Shown here one piece after another: positions 11,451 through 22,469 of a stretch of DNA of 64,000 bases. The notes below the pieces were generated by a model, which was given only the letters and a program-made list of their open reading frames with translations, did no database searches and was not told the DNA's origin. Position numbers and translations under genes: made by a program. The stretch spans positions 1,682,501-1,746,500 of the forward strand of contig OU015568.1 of NCBI GenBank assembly GCA_907165135.1. The letters are read 5' to 3'. This stretch comes from Oikopleura dioica. Lineage: Eukaryota > Chordata > Appendicularia > Copelata > Oikopleuridae. Numbering within the stretch: the stretch's first letter is position 1; each line of letters opens with the position of its first letter.

Positions 11451-11460
11451 TCTATTTATA
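11451..11460 (-). promoter_or_regulatory. TATA-like box of the mucin gene
   Basis: Minus-strand TATAAATAGA begins 35 bases before the mucin ATG. If a start site lies about 30 bases downstream of the TATA box, the 5' UTR would be only a few bases long and there would be no room for a trans-splice acceptor. Confidence 0.6.
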
Positions 11461-11514
11461 AATTTTTCATAAGAGGATTATCTCTTCTTATTGAGAAAAA
11501 CTCCGCAAGTCCAA

Positions 11515-11558
11515 AAGCAACTGGAAATACTTTTGCTTGTTGTTTGCGTGATTAAACA
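11515..11558 (-). promoter_or_regulatory. Upstream module shared with the galactosyltransferase gene (copy 1)
   Basis: On the plus strand, AAGCAACTGGAAATA is followed by TGCGT at offset 30 and TAAACA at offset 38. The same words at almost identical spacing occur at 24752-24796. This copy lies 90-133 bp upstream of the mucin ATG. Regulatory function is inferred. Confidence 0.5.
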
Positions 11559-11744
11559 GGTTTCAGAGTCGGAGATCACTCAGCCAAAATGCTGCCCTGC
11601 TGCCTGAAATGGATACGTTTTAGCTTGAGCCCCCGGATCGACAAAGTTTTCAATAACCGCCTTCACGGATCCTCGCCCCTTGGCCTGGAGAAAAATGATA
11701 GAAGCAAAAGTATTTTTCACAGTTCGTTTATATTCTCTCAGAAT

Positions 11745-14707
11745 TTAAATAAAAGATCCTTGGCAACCTTCTCCAACACAATCTTCAAATGGTCGGACTG
11801 CGGGGATAATTTGAACTTCGGAAGTGTACTCAAATCCGTGAATTCCATCTGGGCCAGGGAAAGCGATCTCGAAGAAAAATGCTCGGTAGGTTTCTGGGTT
11901 TTCTTCCAGTTCGATAACCCAATGGTTCTCGGCAATCTGAGTCGCCATGGTTTTTCGGAAGGTATTCAATTGCGCTTGGAAATCTAAAGATTTTATGAAA
12001 AAAGTCTCGATGCGGAATCATACTAATAAGATCTTCCGGTTTGATCATAGGAGCGGTCCAGGAAGGATCGAATTGTCCATGGCCGCGTGCTTTCGAAGAT
12101 GTGTATTCTCCTGTCAGATTGAAGGCTTTGTACAAATCGTACATACTGTCCTCATCGATGTCCTTATCAGTCAGTTCAAGCTCAACTTCTTCTTCGTCAT
12201 CCTCCGCTGAGCGACCAGCACAAGCATCTGGGCATACAGATCCCTCAGGGCAAGGTCCTTAAGTTTTCAATCTAACAAGAGTATATTCAAATTCTATACC
12301 TGGATATCCGTCAGGCTCGTTCGGCATGTCTGGAAGAAGATAATTTCCTTTTTCATTATTTCGAACTCCGGCAACTCTGAAATCTTTTCTGAATCTCGAC
12401 AGATTGTCGCCCATCCAACCAAAGATCATCGACGGCTGAATCTGTCCAGTAACGTAGAGGTCGATTCGTCCTTTTCGAGAAGCTGCATCTTCTGTAAGCT
12501 CCCAAGTGAACTCCGGAAGAGGTTGATCTTTCACGGCGGCGAGGAAGGTTGATCGAATGGTGAAGGCGAGATGAGGGTTGGAGATTCCATTGAGAAGGGT
12601 ACTAAAAGAATATAAATCCCTTTTACCGGGGTAGACTTCCTCAGGAAGTCCTTACCTGTGATCAGTATTTGGCATCATTCGGATAAATTTCGGCTCTGGC
12701 ATCTCATCCCACCAAAGATTGATATCGTCAGGCATGAAAAACTCGTCTCCGGTCGCAGAAATTACCACTTTAGGCATCGTGAAACGATCTTTGTAAGTAA
12801 AAGGGTCAATGAGGTCCATCATTGGTCGCATATTTGGATCATCAATTCTAAAAAATAAATGTTTGTAATAAACAAAAGCTACTGTATCGGTCAAAAAATA
12901 GTCAAACATACCTGAACTTATTACTTTTGCATTCATGCATGAAAATATAGACGTCTGCCAAGACCATTAAAAATTTGTCATTTAAAAAAATTAGGATAAT
13001 GAGAAACCCGCAATCGCGTTTGACTTTCGATGTAGCAATAACTAACAGAGCCATGAAAAAAATATGACTTTCGCGACCGAGCTCACCTCAATATTGAGTT
13101 TTTTGTACTTAAAAGAACGTCTCGAGAAATAAAAAAAGGAAACAAAATGAAGATCGTATTGACCATTTTCTTTTTTCTCAGCATTGTGTTAGTTCATTTA
13201 TAATTTTTCTCAAAAAACATTATTTCAGGGCTGCTGATGGATGGCTCTCATCGAATTTAAAAAGTCTCATCAACAAATATTCCAGGAGAGTTAATGGTCT
13301 TGGCCCAACCATGAGGTAAGAAATTCATTCCCGTTGAAAAATATTAAAGTTTCTAGAACTCGAGATGCCCCGCATAATCTCTTCCTCACTACGAAACGAA
13401 GCGACCCCGGTTCATCCTTCTTTCTCCGGAATTTTATGACATTCGATTACCCACGTGACCAAACTAGTATTGTTTACAAATAAACTTACCTTCCGTTAAT
13501 ACCTTCGTACCAATAATCCGTAAATGTAAAGGTCCAGTTGCCCATATTTCGCCACATTTGATGCATTATATCATCCATATTTAAAAAGTCTGAAAGCCTC
13601 AAGTTCAAATTTAGAAAAACATTATGAATTTTTTACCAAGAACGATCGGAGCTATCATCACCACTCGCTCAGGGTCAGCAGCAGCTGTCATCCAAGTTGT
13701 CCAGCCTCGTTTTGAAGCACCTTTCATTGTTGATTAAAAATGTATTGAAGACTCACCCAATTTACCTGTGACACCCCATTTGTCTATCTCCGGCCAGCCA
13801 AATTCGTCTTGAACAAATTCTGAGACCATGTCCATTGCCCTCAGAGCTGCTTTTGTCATTGGAAATCTGAGGAGCCACTCTGGCTCGTCTGGAAAATCGA
13901 GAAAGTGACGCCAAGTTATGGCAATGATAGCATCTTCCGTTCGCTTGCACTTCCAGTCGTTGAGGAAAATCAAGCGCTCGTTTGGCACTTGTTTGATTCC
14001 GACAAACACATTGCCTGTTGTTCGAGCGAAGAAACGGCCGTATTGAAGCATGTCGTCCATCAGATTCGGCGGGTTGTTGCTGTTGCCGCTGCCGTCGATG
14101 AGCATGAGAGCCGAGCCGAGAAGCTTCTTGTCGAGGATTTTGTCATTAGGGACCCAAACATTGACCCAGTGCTTCCACACAGTTCGCTCGGGATGATCGG
14201 GACCATCGTTGTCGATGTAATAAACTTAATGTCGAAATGATTATTTTTCATAGAAAATTACAAATGTAATTGCTCGTTCGATAGCCTATCGGGTTATACC
14301 ATGATTCTTTCAAACGACCTTTGCTAGCGCTTTTAATTATTCATCAACGATTGCCAGCTGAAAAATACCCAATTTCTCTTGCGAATTTCAATTTTATGGT
14401 TTTTATCCTAAACCAAAATTTTAAAAATTAGCTCACCCGACTCATTCAGCCATTTTTGCGACTTGAGCAAAAACGCGTATCCAGTGATATCCTTGAACTG
14501 AGTGTACGTCTCTCTCAACTCGTAACTGTAGTATCCGTCCTTTTTCCAAACATACTCGTCAAAAGCGTTGCACAAATCAGTCGGCCTGGTCTTTGGGCAC
14601 GGATTTCTGTAGTAGTCTCTCGGGTTATTCAGGTAATCCTGAGACCAGGAATCTTCCTGGGCGGAAGAAAACGAGGCCAGAACCGCGAGAAATTTGAAAT
14701 TTCTCAT
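11745..14707 (-). CDS. PhoPQ-related / AprA-like secreted protein
   Basis: Members of this family (PhoPQ-activated pathogenicity-related; Dictyostelium AprA) are secreted alpha/beta-hydrolase-fold proteins. Eight exons (14707-14437, 14224-13766, 13720-13637, 13589-13490, 12847-12656, 12601-12300, 12257-12024 and 11983-11745) are all in frame and give 626 residues. There is a signal peptide (MRNFKFLAVLASFSSA). Family landmarks are HPERTVWKHWVNVWVPND, a nucleophile-elbow-like GVTGASKRGWTTW, PERVVMIAPIVLD, and the ATGDEFFMPDD and PNTDHR stretches in the positions of the acidic and His catalytic residues. An acidic Cys-containing insert (DDEEEVELEL) sits near the C-terminus. The 642-bp intron 4 carries a nested gene on the opposite strand. 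I am confident of the family; substrate unknown. Confidence 0.85.
13147..13483 (+). CDS. Nested small secreted peptide precursor
   Basis: This gene lies entirely within intron 4 of the AprA-like gene, on the opposite strand. Exons 13147-13187, 13229-13315 and 13357-13483 join across two canonical 41-bp introns with exact phase agreement, giving 84 residues. The first 16-17 residues (MKIVLTIFFFLSIVVA) are a typical signal peptide. The mature part is basic, with no cysteine, and contains an Arg-Arg and a Lys-Arg pair (YSRRVNG and TTKRSDP) that could be prohormone-convertase sites. The TAA stop is 7 bp before the end of host exon 4, so its 3' UTR must overlap that exon in antisense. It could be a neuropeptide precursor or another secreted peptide; no known family is recognised. 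Confidence 0.7.
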
Positions 14708-14962
14708 TTTGCAGCGGATTGCAGGGTAGTTCTGGAAGCGTACCAGAAGAGCAAAGAAGTAAACATGAAAGATGCAAACATATTGCATAGAATAAACATA
14801 AACAAAGCGGGTTATCGTTCGATTTTTATTCTCATTTCATGTATAGCCTATATATGTATAGGACATTTTTGTTATACAGTGAAGGAGTTCACCAAAGTCG
14901 AATTACGAAGACTTTTAGAAGAAACAGATTTCATTTTATCAAACAGTAATTATTCTTCAAAT

Positions 14963-15280
14963 TCAATCGTCTCGAAGCTGGAGCAAATTTTCGGCAGTGA
15001 ATTCTTTTCTGCAGTAAGGACAGCTCGGTTTCTCCAAACTCGCGATGCAGGAGCTGCACATTTTGTGGCCACAGGAAGTGAGGGCGAATTCCAAATGGTT
15101 CCGGTAGTCGTATCGTTCGTAGCAAATCATGCAATGGTAGAAACGGTAGGTGTAGTCGTCCATGTCCTCGCTTCTTGGCATTTTTATTTTTTTCTTTTTT
15201 TTCTCGATTTTTGGCTTTTTGGATTTTGCGAATTGAATGAAGGACTCCCCAGGGCTTTTTATGTTCTCGAAAATTTTCAT
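14963..15280 (-). CDS. Small RING-finger protein
   Basis: A single-exon frame encodes 105 residues. A Lys-rich N-terminal stretch (KKPKIEKKKKKIKMP) precedes a C-terminal C3HC4-type RING. The zinc ligands are visible in order as CMIC, then SCGHKMC, SSC and CPYC. RING proteins usually act as E3 ubiquitin or SUMO ligases. No other domain is present, so substrate and partners cannot be inferred. A second ATG (MPRSEDMDDY) 33 residues later could be the true start, giving a 72-residue protein without the basic tail. It lies 256 bp upstream of the AprA-like gene on the same strand. Confidence 0.75.
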   Translation of the reverse strand: MKIFENIKSPGESFIQFAKSKKPKIEKKKKKIKMPRSEDMDDYTYRFYHCMICYERYDYRNHLEFALTSCGHKMCSSCIASLEKPSCPYCRKEFTAENLLQLRDD

Positions 15281-15630
15281 GCAACTGCAGGTGATTTTAG
15301 GCCATCTGGAGGGAGGTCAGTTGGCAGAAGAAACAAAGATGGCCTACTTCTGATAGGCAAGGTGGGAGATTTATGCGGTCGATAGCACATTTTAACCTCC
15401 CTAGAAACGGAAAATCTAGGTTAACGATCGAGAACCGCATGACTTGACTGTCATGTCTGTCAGACCTAACCTTTCTGAACCTCCGCGTACGAGGTTCTCT
15501 CCAAAGAAGTTATGCGAACATAACGTAACAATTTTCTAAAATGCAGTGATTTTTCAAACTTAAAGGTTTTTAGTTGAAAAAAATAGACGTTGATAATGTT
15601 TTTAAGAATATTGAACCAAGCTGAAAGAAG

Positions 15631-15986
15631 ATGTTTTATTACAATGAAGAGGTTTATTTCGTGACGATGAATATGACCGTCATCGAGTATGAAATAGAGC
15701 CACCACCAAAAAAGTAAGGATTTTTTATCGATCAATTCCGTGAAATTCTTTCAGGCGAGATCTTCTATTTGAGTTTGTTGGATCAAATGCGATGCTCTTT
15801 GGAATTCTAATCGGACTCTCCTTCGTGACCGTAAGTGGCAACAAGTGTATCCTTTTCCTTCATCATTTAAAGATGACAGCGATTATTTCTTTGACGGTTT
15901 GGAACTACAGGAAAGAAAAGCGAAAAATCAGAAGTCGTCAACTTATTACTTCTGAAAATACGACGATCAATACTATTTCCGAATAA
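15631..15986 (+). CDS. 90-residue single-pass membrane protein
   Basis: Exons 15631-15713, 15755-15830 and 15873-15986 join in phase across two GT-AG introns of 41 and 42 bp. The product has an acidic/aromatic N-terminal part of about 30 residues with one NMT sequon. A membrane segment of about 25 residues follows (GSNAMLFGILIGLSFVTMTA and the next few residues), then a strongly basic cytosolic start (NYRKEKRKIRSR) and a Ser/Thr-rich tail. The basic residues after the membrane segment predict N-out/C-in topology without a cleaved signal. The layout recalls KCNE-type potassium-channel subunits, but I see no diagnostic motif and do not claim homology. The gene converges with FPGS 87 bp downstream. 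Confidence 0.6.
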
Positions 15987-16072
15987 ATTATTTCTTGAAC
16001 GGAATTTTTATTAGTTTTATTGATTTTTTGATATGATTCTAAAGCTTGAGTAAGTTGAAAAAGTTGTTAAAA

Positions 16073-17845
16073 TTAGAAATAAGCGTCAGGTCTTAGTCTG
16101 AAAAAAGCAGCAACCATGTACATGCTCCCAGTAATCACGACAGTCTTGACTTCTTCCGGCATGTTTTCGAGGCAATCGTTAATTGAATCAAATTCCAGCG
16201 TCCTGAGACCATATTCCTTGGCACTCTCAAGTGCTTTTGCTATGTTTTCGCGTTGCTAAGTTTTATTACTCGAGTTTTATTGATTATAAAACCTACTTTT
16301 TGCATTTGGTCCTCAACGCTTTCGGTCAAAAATGTTGGAAAAATATGCGAAAATTTCTCTTTTGTCAAATTTGAATCAAGTTCGTCTTCACTGAGGGCAA
16401 TATTTGGGCATCCGGCAAAATAATCAGGCTTCATGATTTCCGCAATATGCACCATTTGACTGTTGATTTCCCGGCCCTTCGCTGATCTCATTAAAATGAG
16501 CGTTTCTCCTTCCTTTTTCGCAGCTGCCCAGTTTGAAAGAATTTTCATCGATTCTAAGAATGAAGACCTTGATGAAATCATGGAGGACTACACCTGGAGT
16601 ATGCGCAGCGTCTAGAAGAATTTTTATCTTTCTTCCTTTTACTTTGTGCTCTAAAATTTGTTGCCTTCCAGGCCATCTGACGGAATTTATGGCCTTCTTT
16701 TCCGTTGAAGTAGCCGCTTTCATCAGGTTCGCTTCAGTCGAGCAACTCGTTTTTCTTAGCCGCTCAAAAAAGGTATCGTGCTTCATTTTTCTCATCAAAT
16801 TCCTTTAAAAGTGCGATCGAATGAAGAGAAAATAGAGATACCTCACAGCAAGAATAGCACTAGCTGCATTGATATTTTGCGGAAATTCTAGTTCCGTTGA
16901 ATCGATAAGCTCTCCAGAGGGCGTCAAAAGCTGCCCTCTATGCTTTGCTTCTTTAACGAGCACTTGGTAGGCTTCAGGGTACTCTTGCCAGGTCGTAATG
17001 AGGGTTGCTCCTTGTCTGAAAATTCCAGCTTTTGCCGCAGCGATTTCTTGGATCGTATACCCGAGTTTCTCCAAGTGATCATAGCCAAGCGCTTATTCAT
17101 GAATAAAACTTGAATTTAAAAGTTGACGAACCGGAAATGCAACAAACTCGTGGCGCGCCCATTGGATACTGCGATGTAGGACAAAGCTGGCCACCGATGC
17201 CAACTTCAAGGATGACCACGTCAACTTTTTGCTCGACAAAAGTCTGGAAAGCAATCAGCGTCAAGTAATGAAACCACTCATTGCCACAACGCAGAGGCTC
17301 CGTTTCGTCTTCTTTCTCGAGCTTTTCGAATGTCGCGGACAGTTGTTCTTCAGAAATCGGTTTGCCATTGATGCGAATGCGCTCGTTGATGCTATTGAAA
17401 TGTGGCGAAGTAAAGAGCCCAGTCTTGAAGCCCCTTCCTCGAAGAAGTGATTCAGCCATCGCGCAGGTTGTTCCCTTTCCCTAAGATAGAAGTGACTCTG
17501 AATATCTACGGATGGGATCTTGTACCTTTGTTCCTGCACAATGAATGAGAGGAATAGACCGGAGCTTTTCATAAAGCCTACCACCGAAAATCGTTTGTAA
17601 TAGCTCACCAAATCGGAGAAAACTTCTTGTCCTTGCTTTAACAAATGTCAACTTATAATGATACAAATCTGAATTTTTAGTATAAATTTTATACGGTCCC
17701 GGTAATACTCATTTTCATATCTGTTTTTTACATATTTATACGCATTGAGTGCTCGCACTACAGCGAAATATTGTATTATGATAATTTCATTTATATCACT
17801 TTCATGGTGCACTAAAAGATCCGGTGATGGCTCAATTATCGTCAT
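16073..17845 (-). CDS. FPGS: Folylpolyglutamate synthase
   Basis: FPGS adds glutamates to folates with ATP. Seven exons (17845-17695, 17635-17526, 17480-17132, 17091-16842, 16802-16594, 16553-16297 and 16255-16073) give 502 residues, all in frame across GT-AG introns. Landmarks are the P-loop (CAGTKGKGTTCAMAES), the SPHFNSINERIRINGKPIS motif, VDVVILEVGIGG, LGYDHLEKLG, KAGIFRQG, RWPGRQQIL with LLDAAHTP, and the C-terminal VITGSMYMVAAFF. The usual DATN/DCTN box after GIGG is replaced by a CPTS-like sequence, which is odd for an active enzyme. No mitochondrial leader precedes residue 1, so a cytosolic form is predicted. Confidence 0.93.
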
Positions 17846-18184
17846 TTATCTCTTTTTTTTTATAAAGATGATTTGAGTAAAAATTTTTGGAAAAGGATAT
17901 AAACGAAGTAAGCAAAAAAAAAACGGAAATGACAAATTTCCGTTAAAGTTCATAGTGAATATGAATTATAAGAAATTTTTTTGCTGGACGTATTCAGGGT
18001 GTTTGGGCACGAAAGACATATTTAGAAAGCAAAATAGGGTATTCAATTATCATCATAAAGTTTATTGAATAATTACGCAATATAATATTATATTATATAA
18101 AAGTCCGCTATAATTATTTATACATGAAAGCAGTATCTGTTTTCGTCTGTTTGGCAATGATACAAAAGAAGAAAGCGTTTGGAA
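17846..18184. other. Short gene-free interval
   Basis: AT-rich sequence upstream of FPGS. Its right part (from about 18058) belongs to the duplicated segment that carries the following exon copy. I see no gene. Confidence 0.4.
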
Positions 18185-18619
18185 TCAAATTGAAGCAGTT
18201 TGGGTGAAGCTGTTTATAGCGAAAGACTTTTCAAATTTCTCCACGGTTCGCGGCTCGTTTTTCTGACGGAGATTTTTCAGATTGATCGAAGGAAATTGAC
18301 AGGTCCGACAGACCTTTTCGCCTTTTTGGAGGGTCAAATGTTTATATTGAAAACCATATTTAATCTCCTCAAAACTGAGTGTTAAAATTGTTGTCTCAAA
18401 AAATGACCCCTTCCTAGCAGAATTTTGAAGCGTCCTTCCCAAAATAGCTGCAATCTTTCCTCCACTCATCCGCTCGAATTTATCGTGTTTGACCTGCGCC
18501 TGAATTTGTAAATCTTTAGCTCTATCACCTGATGTGTAGTGGAAATTCCAGTTGAATTCGAGCACCGGCTGGCCCCAAATATCCACAAGCTTTGAAAGAA
18601 TCGTATAAAATCCGGGAAT
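18185..18619 (-). pseudogene. Orphan duplicate of a terminal exon
   Basis: This 145-codon frame starts right after a splice acceptor (CTTTAG) and is a near copy of the last exon of the gene at 21053-22409 (shared VDIWGQPVLEFNWNFHYTSG). No upstream exon of that gene lies near it. Similarity extends into the downstream flank, to about 18058. A segment between about 18330 and 18410 differs in length and sequence from the other copy but stays in frame. It is best read as a partial duplication without promoter or 5' exons. An unseen short first exon is possible. Confidence 0.65.
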
Positions 18620-18903
18620 CTAAAGGTCGATCAATACTTTTTCCGAGTAAATTTTTTTGAACACATTTTTTTATTTTTTTAATTGATTTTTTGATATGAT
18701 GCTAAAGCTTTAGTAAGTTGAAAAAGATTTGAAACTGGATGAATTAGTTGGAGAAAGTAGACATGCGCGATGGGAATCACCTAATCAAATATATGCATCT
18801 GACGTTATTTCTCAAACAAGTAAAGGCCCAGATAGACATTGAGCCTGTTCTTGATTTGAGGCTCTGAGATCATACTAAGAGTGAAACAATTTAATTTTTT
18901 TTG

Positions 18904-20840
18904 ATGTCGACTTATGCTTATTCAGAGAGTTCACTAGGATCTTACGAAAATATTGATGTAGGAAATCCTCCAACATTCCTAACCCCCATTTTCGAAGATG
19001 AAGAAACTGCCAAACAACCGGTTATTTTGAAAGAAAAACGATCAAATATGAAGTTTTTTTCAACTTTAAGCATTATATTTGCTATAAGGAAGAGTTAGTT
19101 ATTTTTATCTATTGTCAATATAACAAAATAGCTTTTAAACTTTTGAAGTCTATTCGTTATTATCGGATTATGGCGGGTCGGTTTGAAATGGAATCCGAAG
19201 ATAATTGAGCTACAAGGCATGAACGAGGAAGTATCTCAAAGAATAATTGTTCGAGGCTTGTTAGTTTAGCATGAGCTTACCTTTAATTTAGGAACTTAAT
19301 GCTTCACTGGAAAATGCAACGAACGAAAATGACAATATCAATATATTATTCAATAACGCTAACAAGGAAATTCAAGAGCTCAAAGAAACCAACAAAAATC
19401 TCGAAAACGATATCAAATTCTTCATGTCCCAAAAAGAAAGCATAATGATACTTGCTTCTTCCAAGTCAAGCTCAATCAGCTACTTGCTGAAAGAAGACGG
19501 CACTTATCTATCAGTCGCAGAGCACCTTTCTTTGCCTGCTCGTGGAGAGATTGTCGGCTATGAATATCAATTATCAGCCTTGATTAGGGGAGAAATTTAT
19601 ATTTTTGGAGGATTAAGCGTAAGCCGATGATACTTTAACGATTTAAATTCTTTAAGATTTCGCGTCTAAACATCTTCGAGATTGAAGAAATGCACGGATA
19701 TGCAGCAATCCTTTTATACAGTATTAATCATCAGTCATCAATTACTTCTATCGATAATGGAAATGCCGGTAAAAGTTTTTTTTATCAAAAAATACTTCAA
19801 TTTACAGCGATGATATGTAACATATCATATGTTTCGAGGAATCTACCATGAGTTGGGGAGAATTCACGCTGGAAGATTTGGCTAGGCGCAATATCTCCTT
19901 TGATCCAAGAGAATTTGAAGTGCCATTTAAACGCTGTCAGGAATATGACGGGGAACAAGCTGTCGCTAAGAATTCAACCGAATTTACACATCCTGATGCT
20001 TGTCTTGCCCTTTATAATAACAAACCAATGGTGATAGGAGGATCAGATTATTCAGATGATTTCGGTTTCTCCAAGGTTGAAGAATTCAACGGAGAAAACT
20101 GGAATACGCTTGAGGACTTTCCTAGGTGAAAAGAAAAAACAATTGATGTCTTTAGAAGTATTTTGTGATATATTGAAGTTGATGTACTATTTAGTCTTCT
20201 GATGATGATCTCTCTATAAAACACTCAGCACAATTTAATGATGTTGACTCAATCATAAATATTTAAGGTACATAAAATACCACTCTTGTCTTGGCATTGA
20301 CGATGGATTGCTTGTTTTTGGTGGATCTCAAATTATGAATGAGCCGATGCTTGAGAAAGCCACGGCTAAACTTAATGCAGATCGAAGTTTATATGGAGAA
20401 TTAAACGCCCAATACAAAAATGGCGTTTATATTTATTACCAATCAGTTTGGAAAATGATCGGATATCTGAAGAACGATGTAATAGAAAAAGAGTGACCAA
20501 AATTATCATATTTAGCATGCGTATTTATCTTTGTCAAAAATTGGAAGCACAATTTTTCTCGTCAGTGGTGTTGAATATGGGGATCTAGAATGGCATGCCG
20601 AAACGTAAGACATAAAGAATCTTCGCCAAATTATCGTTATTCAGCTTTCCTGTCGAGACTGTATTCTGGGATGCTGAAACATCCGAGTTTTGGGACATGG
20701 ACTATGTTGATTTTACCAATTCGACTTTGGGAAATACTATTCGTTACCATGAGGAATCTTTCAAAAGGCCTTTAGTTTTTCCTGTAAGCAAGTCACAGCT
20801 TGATTTTCTGACTGAAACTCGGATAAATCAACTGAATTAA
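18904..20840 (+). CDS. Membrane-anchored kelch-like protein (type II)
   Basis: Eight exons (18904-19088, 19149-19248, 19292-19618, 19657-19768, 19861-20125, 20268-20478, 20516-20604 and 20645-20840) give 494 residues. A cytosolic N-terminus of about 50 residues precedes one membrane helix (FFSTLSIIFAISLFVIIGLW). This helix is continuous only if intron 1 is GA-AG (19089-19148). Next come a coiled coil (about residues 85-150, NKEIQELKETNKNLENDI) and a C-terminal region with kelch-type blades: EIYIFGGLS, ALYNNKPMVIGG and DDGLLVFGG. The intron before exon 5 ends at a weak acceptor (GGGGAG); the nearer acceptor would give a stop. Topology suggests an extracellular kelch domain. It resembles the secreted kelch gene at 53-54.7 kb. 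Ligand unknown. Confidence 0.75.
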
Positions 20841-21052
20841 ATGAATTGTTTCGATTTCTTTTTTCTGGCGAAAATTTCTGACAACCATTCATTCATTAAA
20901 AAGTTTATTGAATAACTTTGCTGTAGAATATTATATTTGATTCGGATATTAATATTTATACATGAAAGCAGTATCTGTTTTCGTCGGTTTGGCAATGATA
21001 CAAAAAAAGAAAGCGTTTGGAATCAAATTGAAGCAAATTGGGTGAAGCTGTT

Positions 21053-22409
21053 TTAAACGAAAGACTTTTCAAATTTCTCCACGGTTTGCGGCTCGTTTTT
21101 CTGACGGAGATTTTTCAGATTGATCGAAGGAAATTGACAGGTCCGATAGACCTTTTCGCCTTTTCGAAGGGTCGAGAAGAGAACTAGTGGGAAGACTATA
21201 TAATATAGTCTATATTTTATCTGCTCAAAAATGAGCATTGAATTTGTTCTTTCAAAAAATGACCCTCTCCTAGCAGCATTTTGAAGCGTCCTCCCCCAAA
21301 TAGCGGCAATCTTTCCTCCACTCATTCGCTCAAATTTATCGTGTTTGACCTGCGCCTGAATTTGTAAATCTTTCGCTCTGTCACCTGATGTATAGTGGAA
21401 ATTCCAGTTGAATTCGAGCACCGGCTGGCCCCAAATATCCACGAGCTTTGAAAGAATCGTATAAAAACCGGGAATCTAAAGCTCGATCAAGATTTTGCAA
21501 GATTTGAGGATATTTACTCGTTTTGGGACTTCGATGGTGACTTCAATTTGCACTTGGTCCTTGTTGTCTTCATCCCATTTTATGAAATTGGTTTTTGTTT
21601 CGGCTGTGAAATTTGAGACTTCGGTGGTGAACTCGTTGACTTGTTTCGTCTCGAATAATTGGGAGTCTCGGTACCAGACTTTCATGATTTCAATATGATT
21701 TTTCTTAAGGATGTCAACAACGATTGACTTGTGCCATGTCCGATAAATGTCGTATTTTTGAAATCAAGCTTGAGTATTTTTCTCAAAATTCGCAACGGCT
21801 CTGATTGAAAATTGAATTTCAATTTTACCCTCGTTGGCACTTTTCTCATCGAGATCCAGTTGTTCAAAGCTTTCGCGTGCAAGCTGATAGTAAGCCAGAT
21901 TTCCGGGGCAATCCTTCACTAACGCAGTATTAACCGGATGAGTCAGAAGCATCGGAAGCTCTCGTACACGGTATTTGTTTTCCAGAGCTTTTTGAGCATA
22001 TTTTTTTGGCCGAAAGAATATGAAAGATAATTTTGTTGATATACTTTCCTTGAGTCTGTTTTGTTTCTTGCGAAGACGCTTGACAAAAGACCCCAATGTC
22101 CAAGCATTTTTCCGCTGATGCAGCTTTCGTTCTTTCGTACTTGTCCAAAATATTCGAGTGCACTGAAGCGCCGGGGAATTCTGTCATTTGACATTTCGCG
22201 GACGGAGGAGACAAACCGCCTTCGGGATAATTGGTGTGAATAGCAGTCAATCCGCCCTTAATCTGTTTTACACCTGTAATTAGATCATCGTAGAAAAGGG
22301 GAAATAAAAAAGGGTTTGGAAACAGTCCTGAACCATGGTGATTGTTTGCGGGATCATCAATCTCGTTTCTATCATCAGATGAGTGTATAGTTTTTCCTTT
22401 TTCACCCAT
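21053..22409 (-). CDS. Unrecognised gene with duplicated last exon
   Basis: The minus-strand frame starts at MGEKGKTIHSSDD (22409). It continues through about 21766, then 21763-21518, and ends with exon 21475-21053, which follows a 43-bp GT-AG intron. Intron 1 (near 22028-22090) stays in frame only with a GA donor. After FEKNTQA the frame meets a TGA at 21766-21764 and then continues in the same frame with coding-like sequence (FQKYDIYRTWHKSIVVDIL). A 69-bp GT-AG intron that removes the TGA is possible; otherwise it is a nonsense codon. No domain is recognised. It may be specific to this lineage. Confidence 0.5.
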
Positions 22410-22469
22410 TTCATCCTTTATGCATTATTGAAAAAATCAACAATCTTGGCTCTATCTACTAGTAGATGA

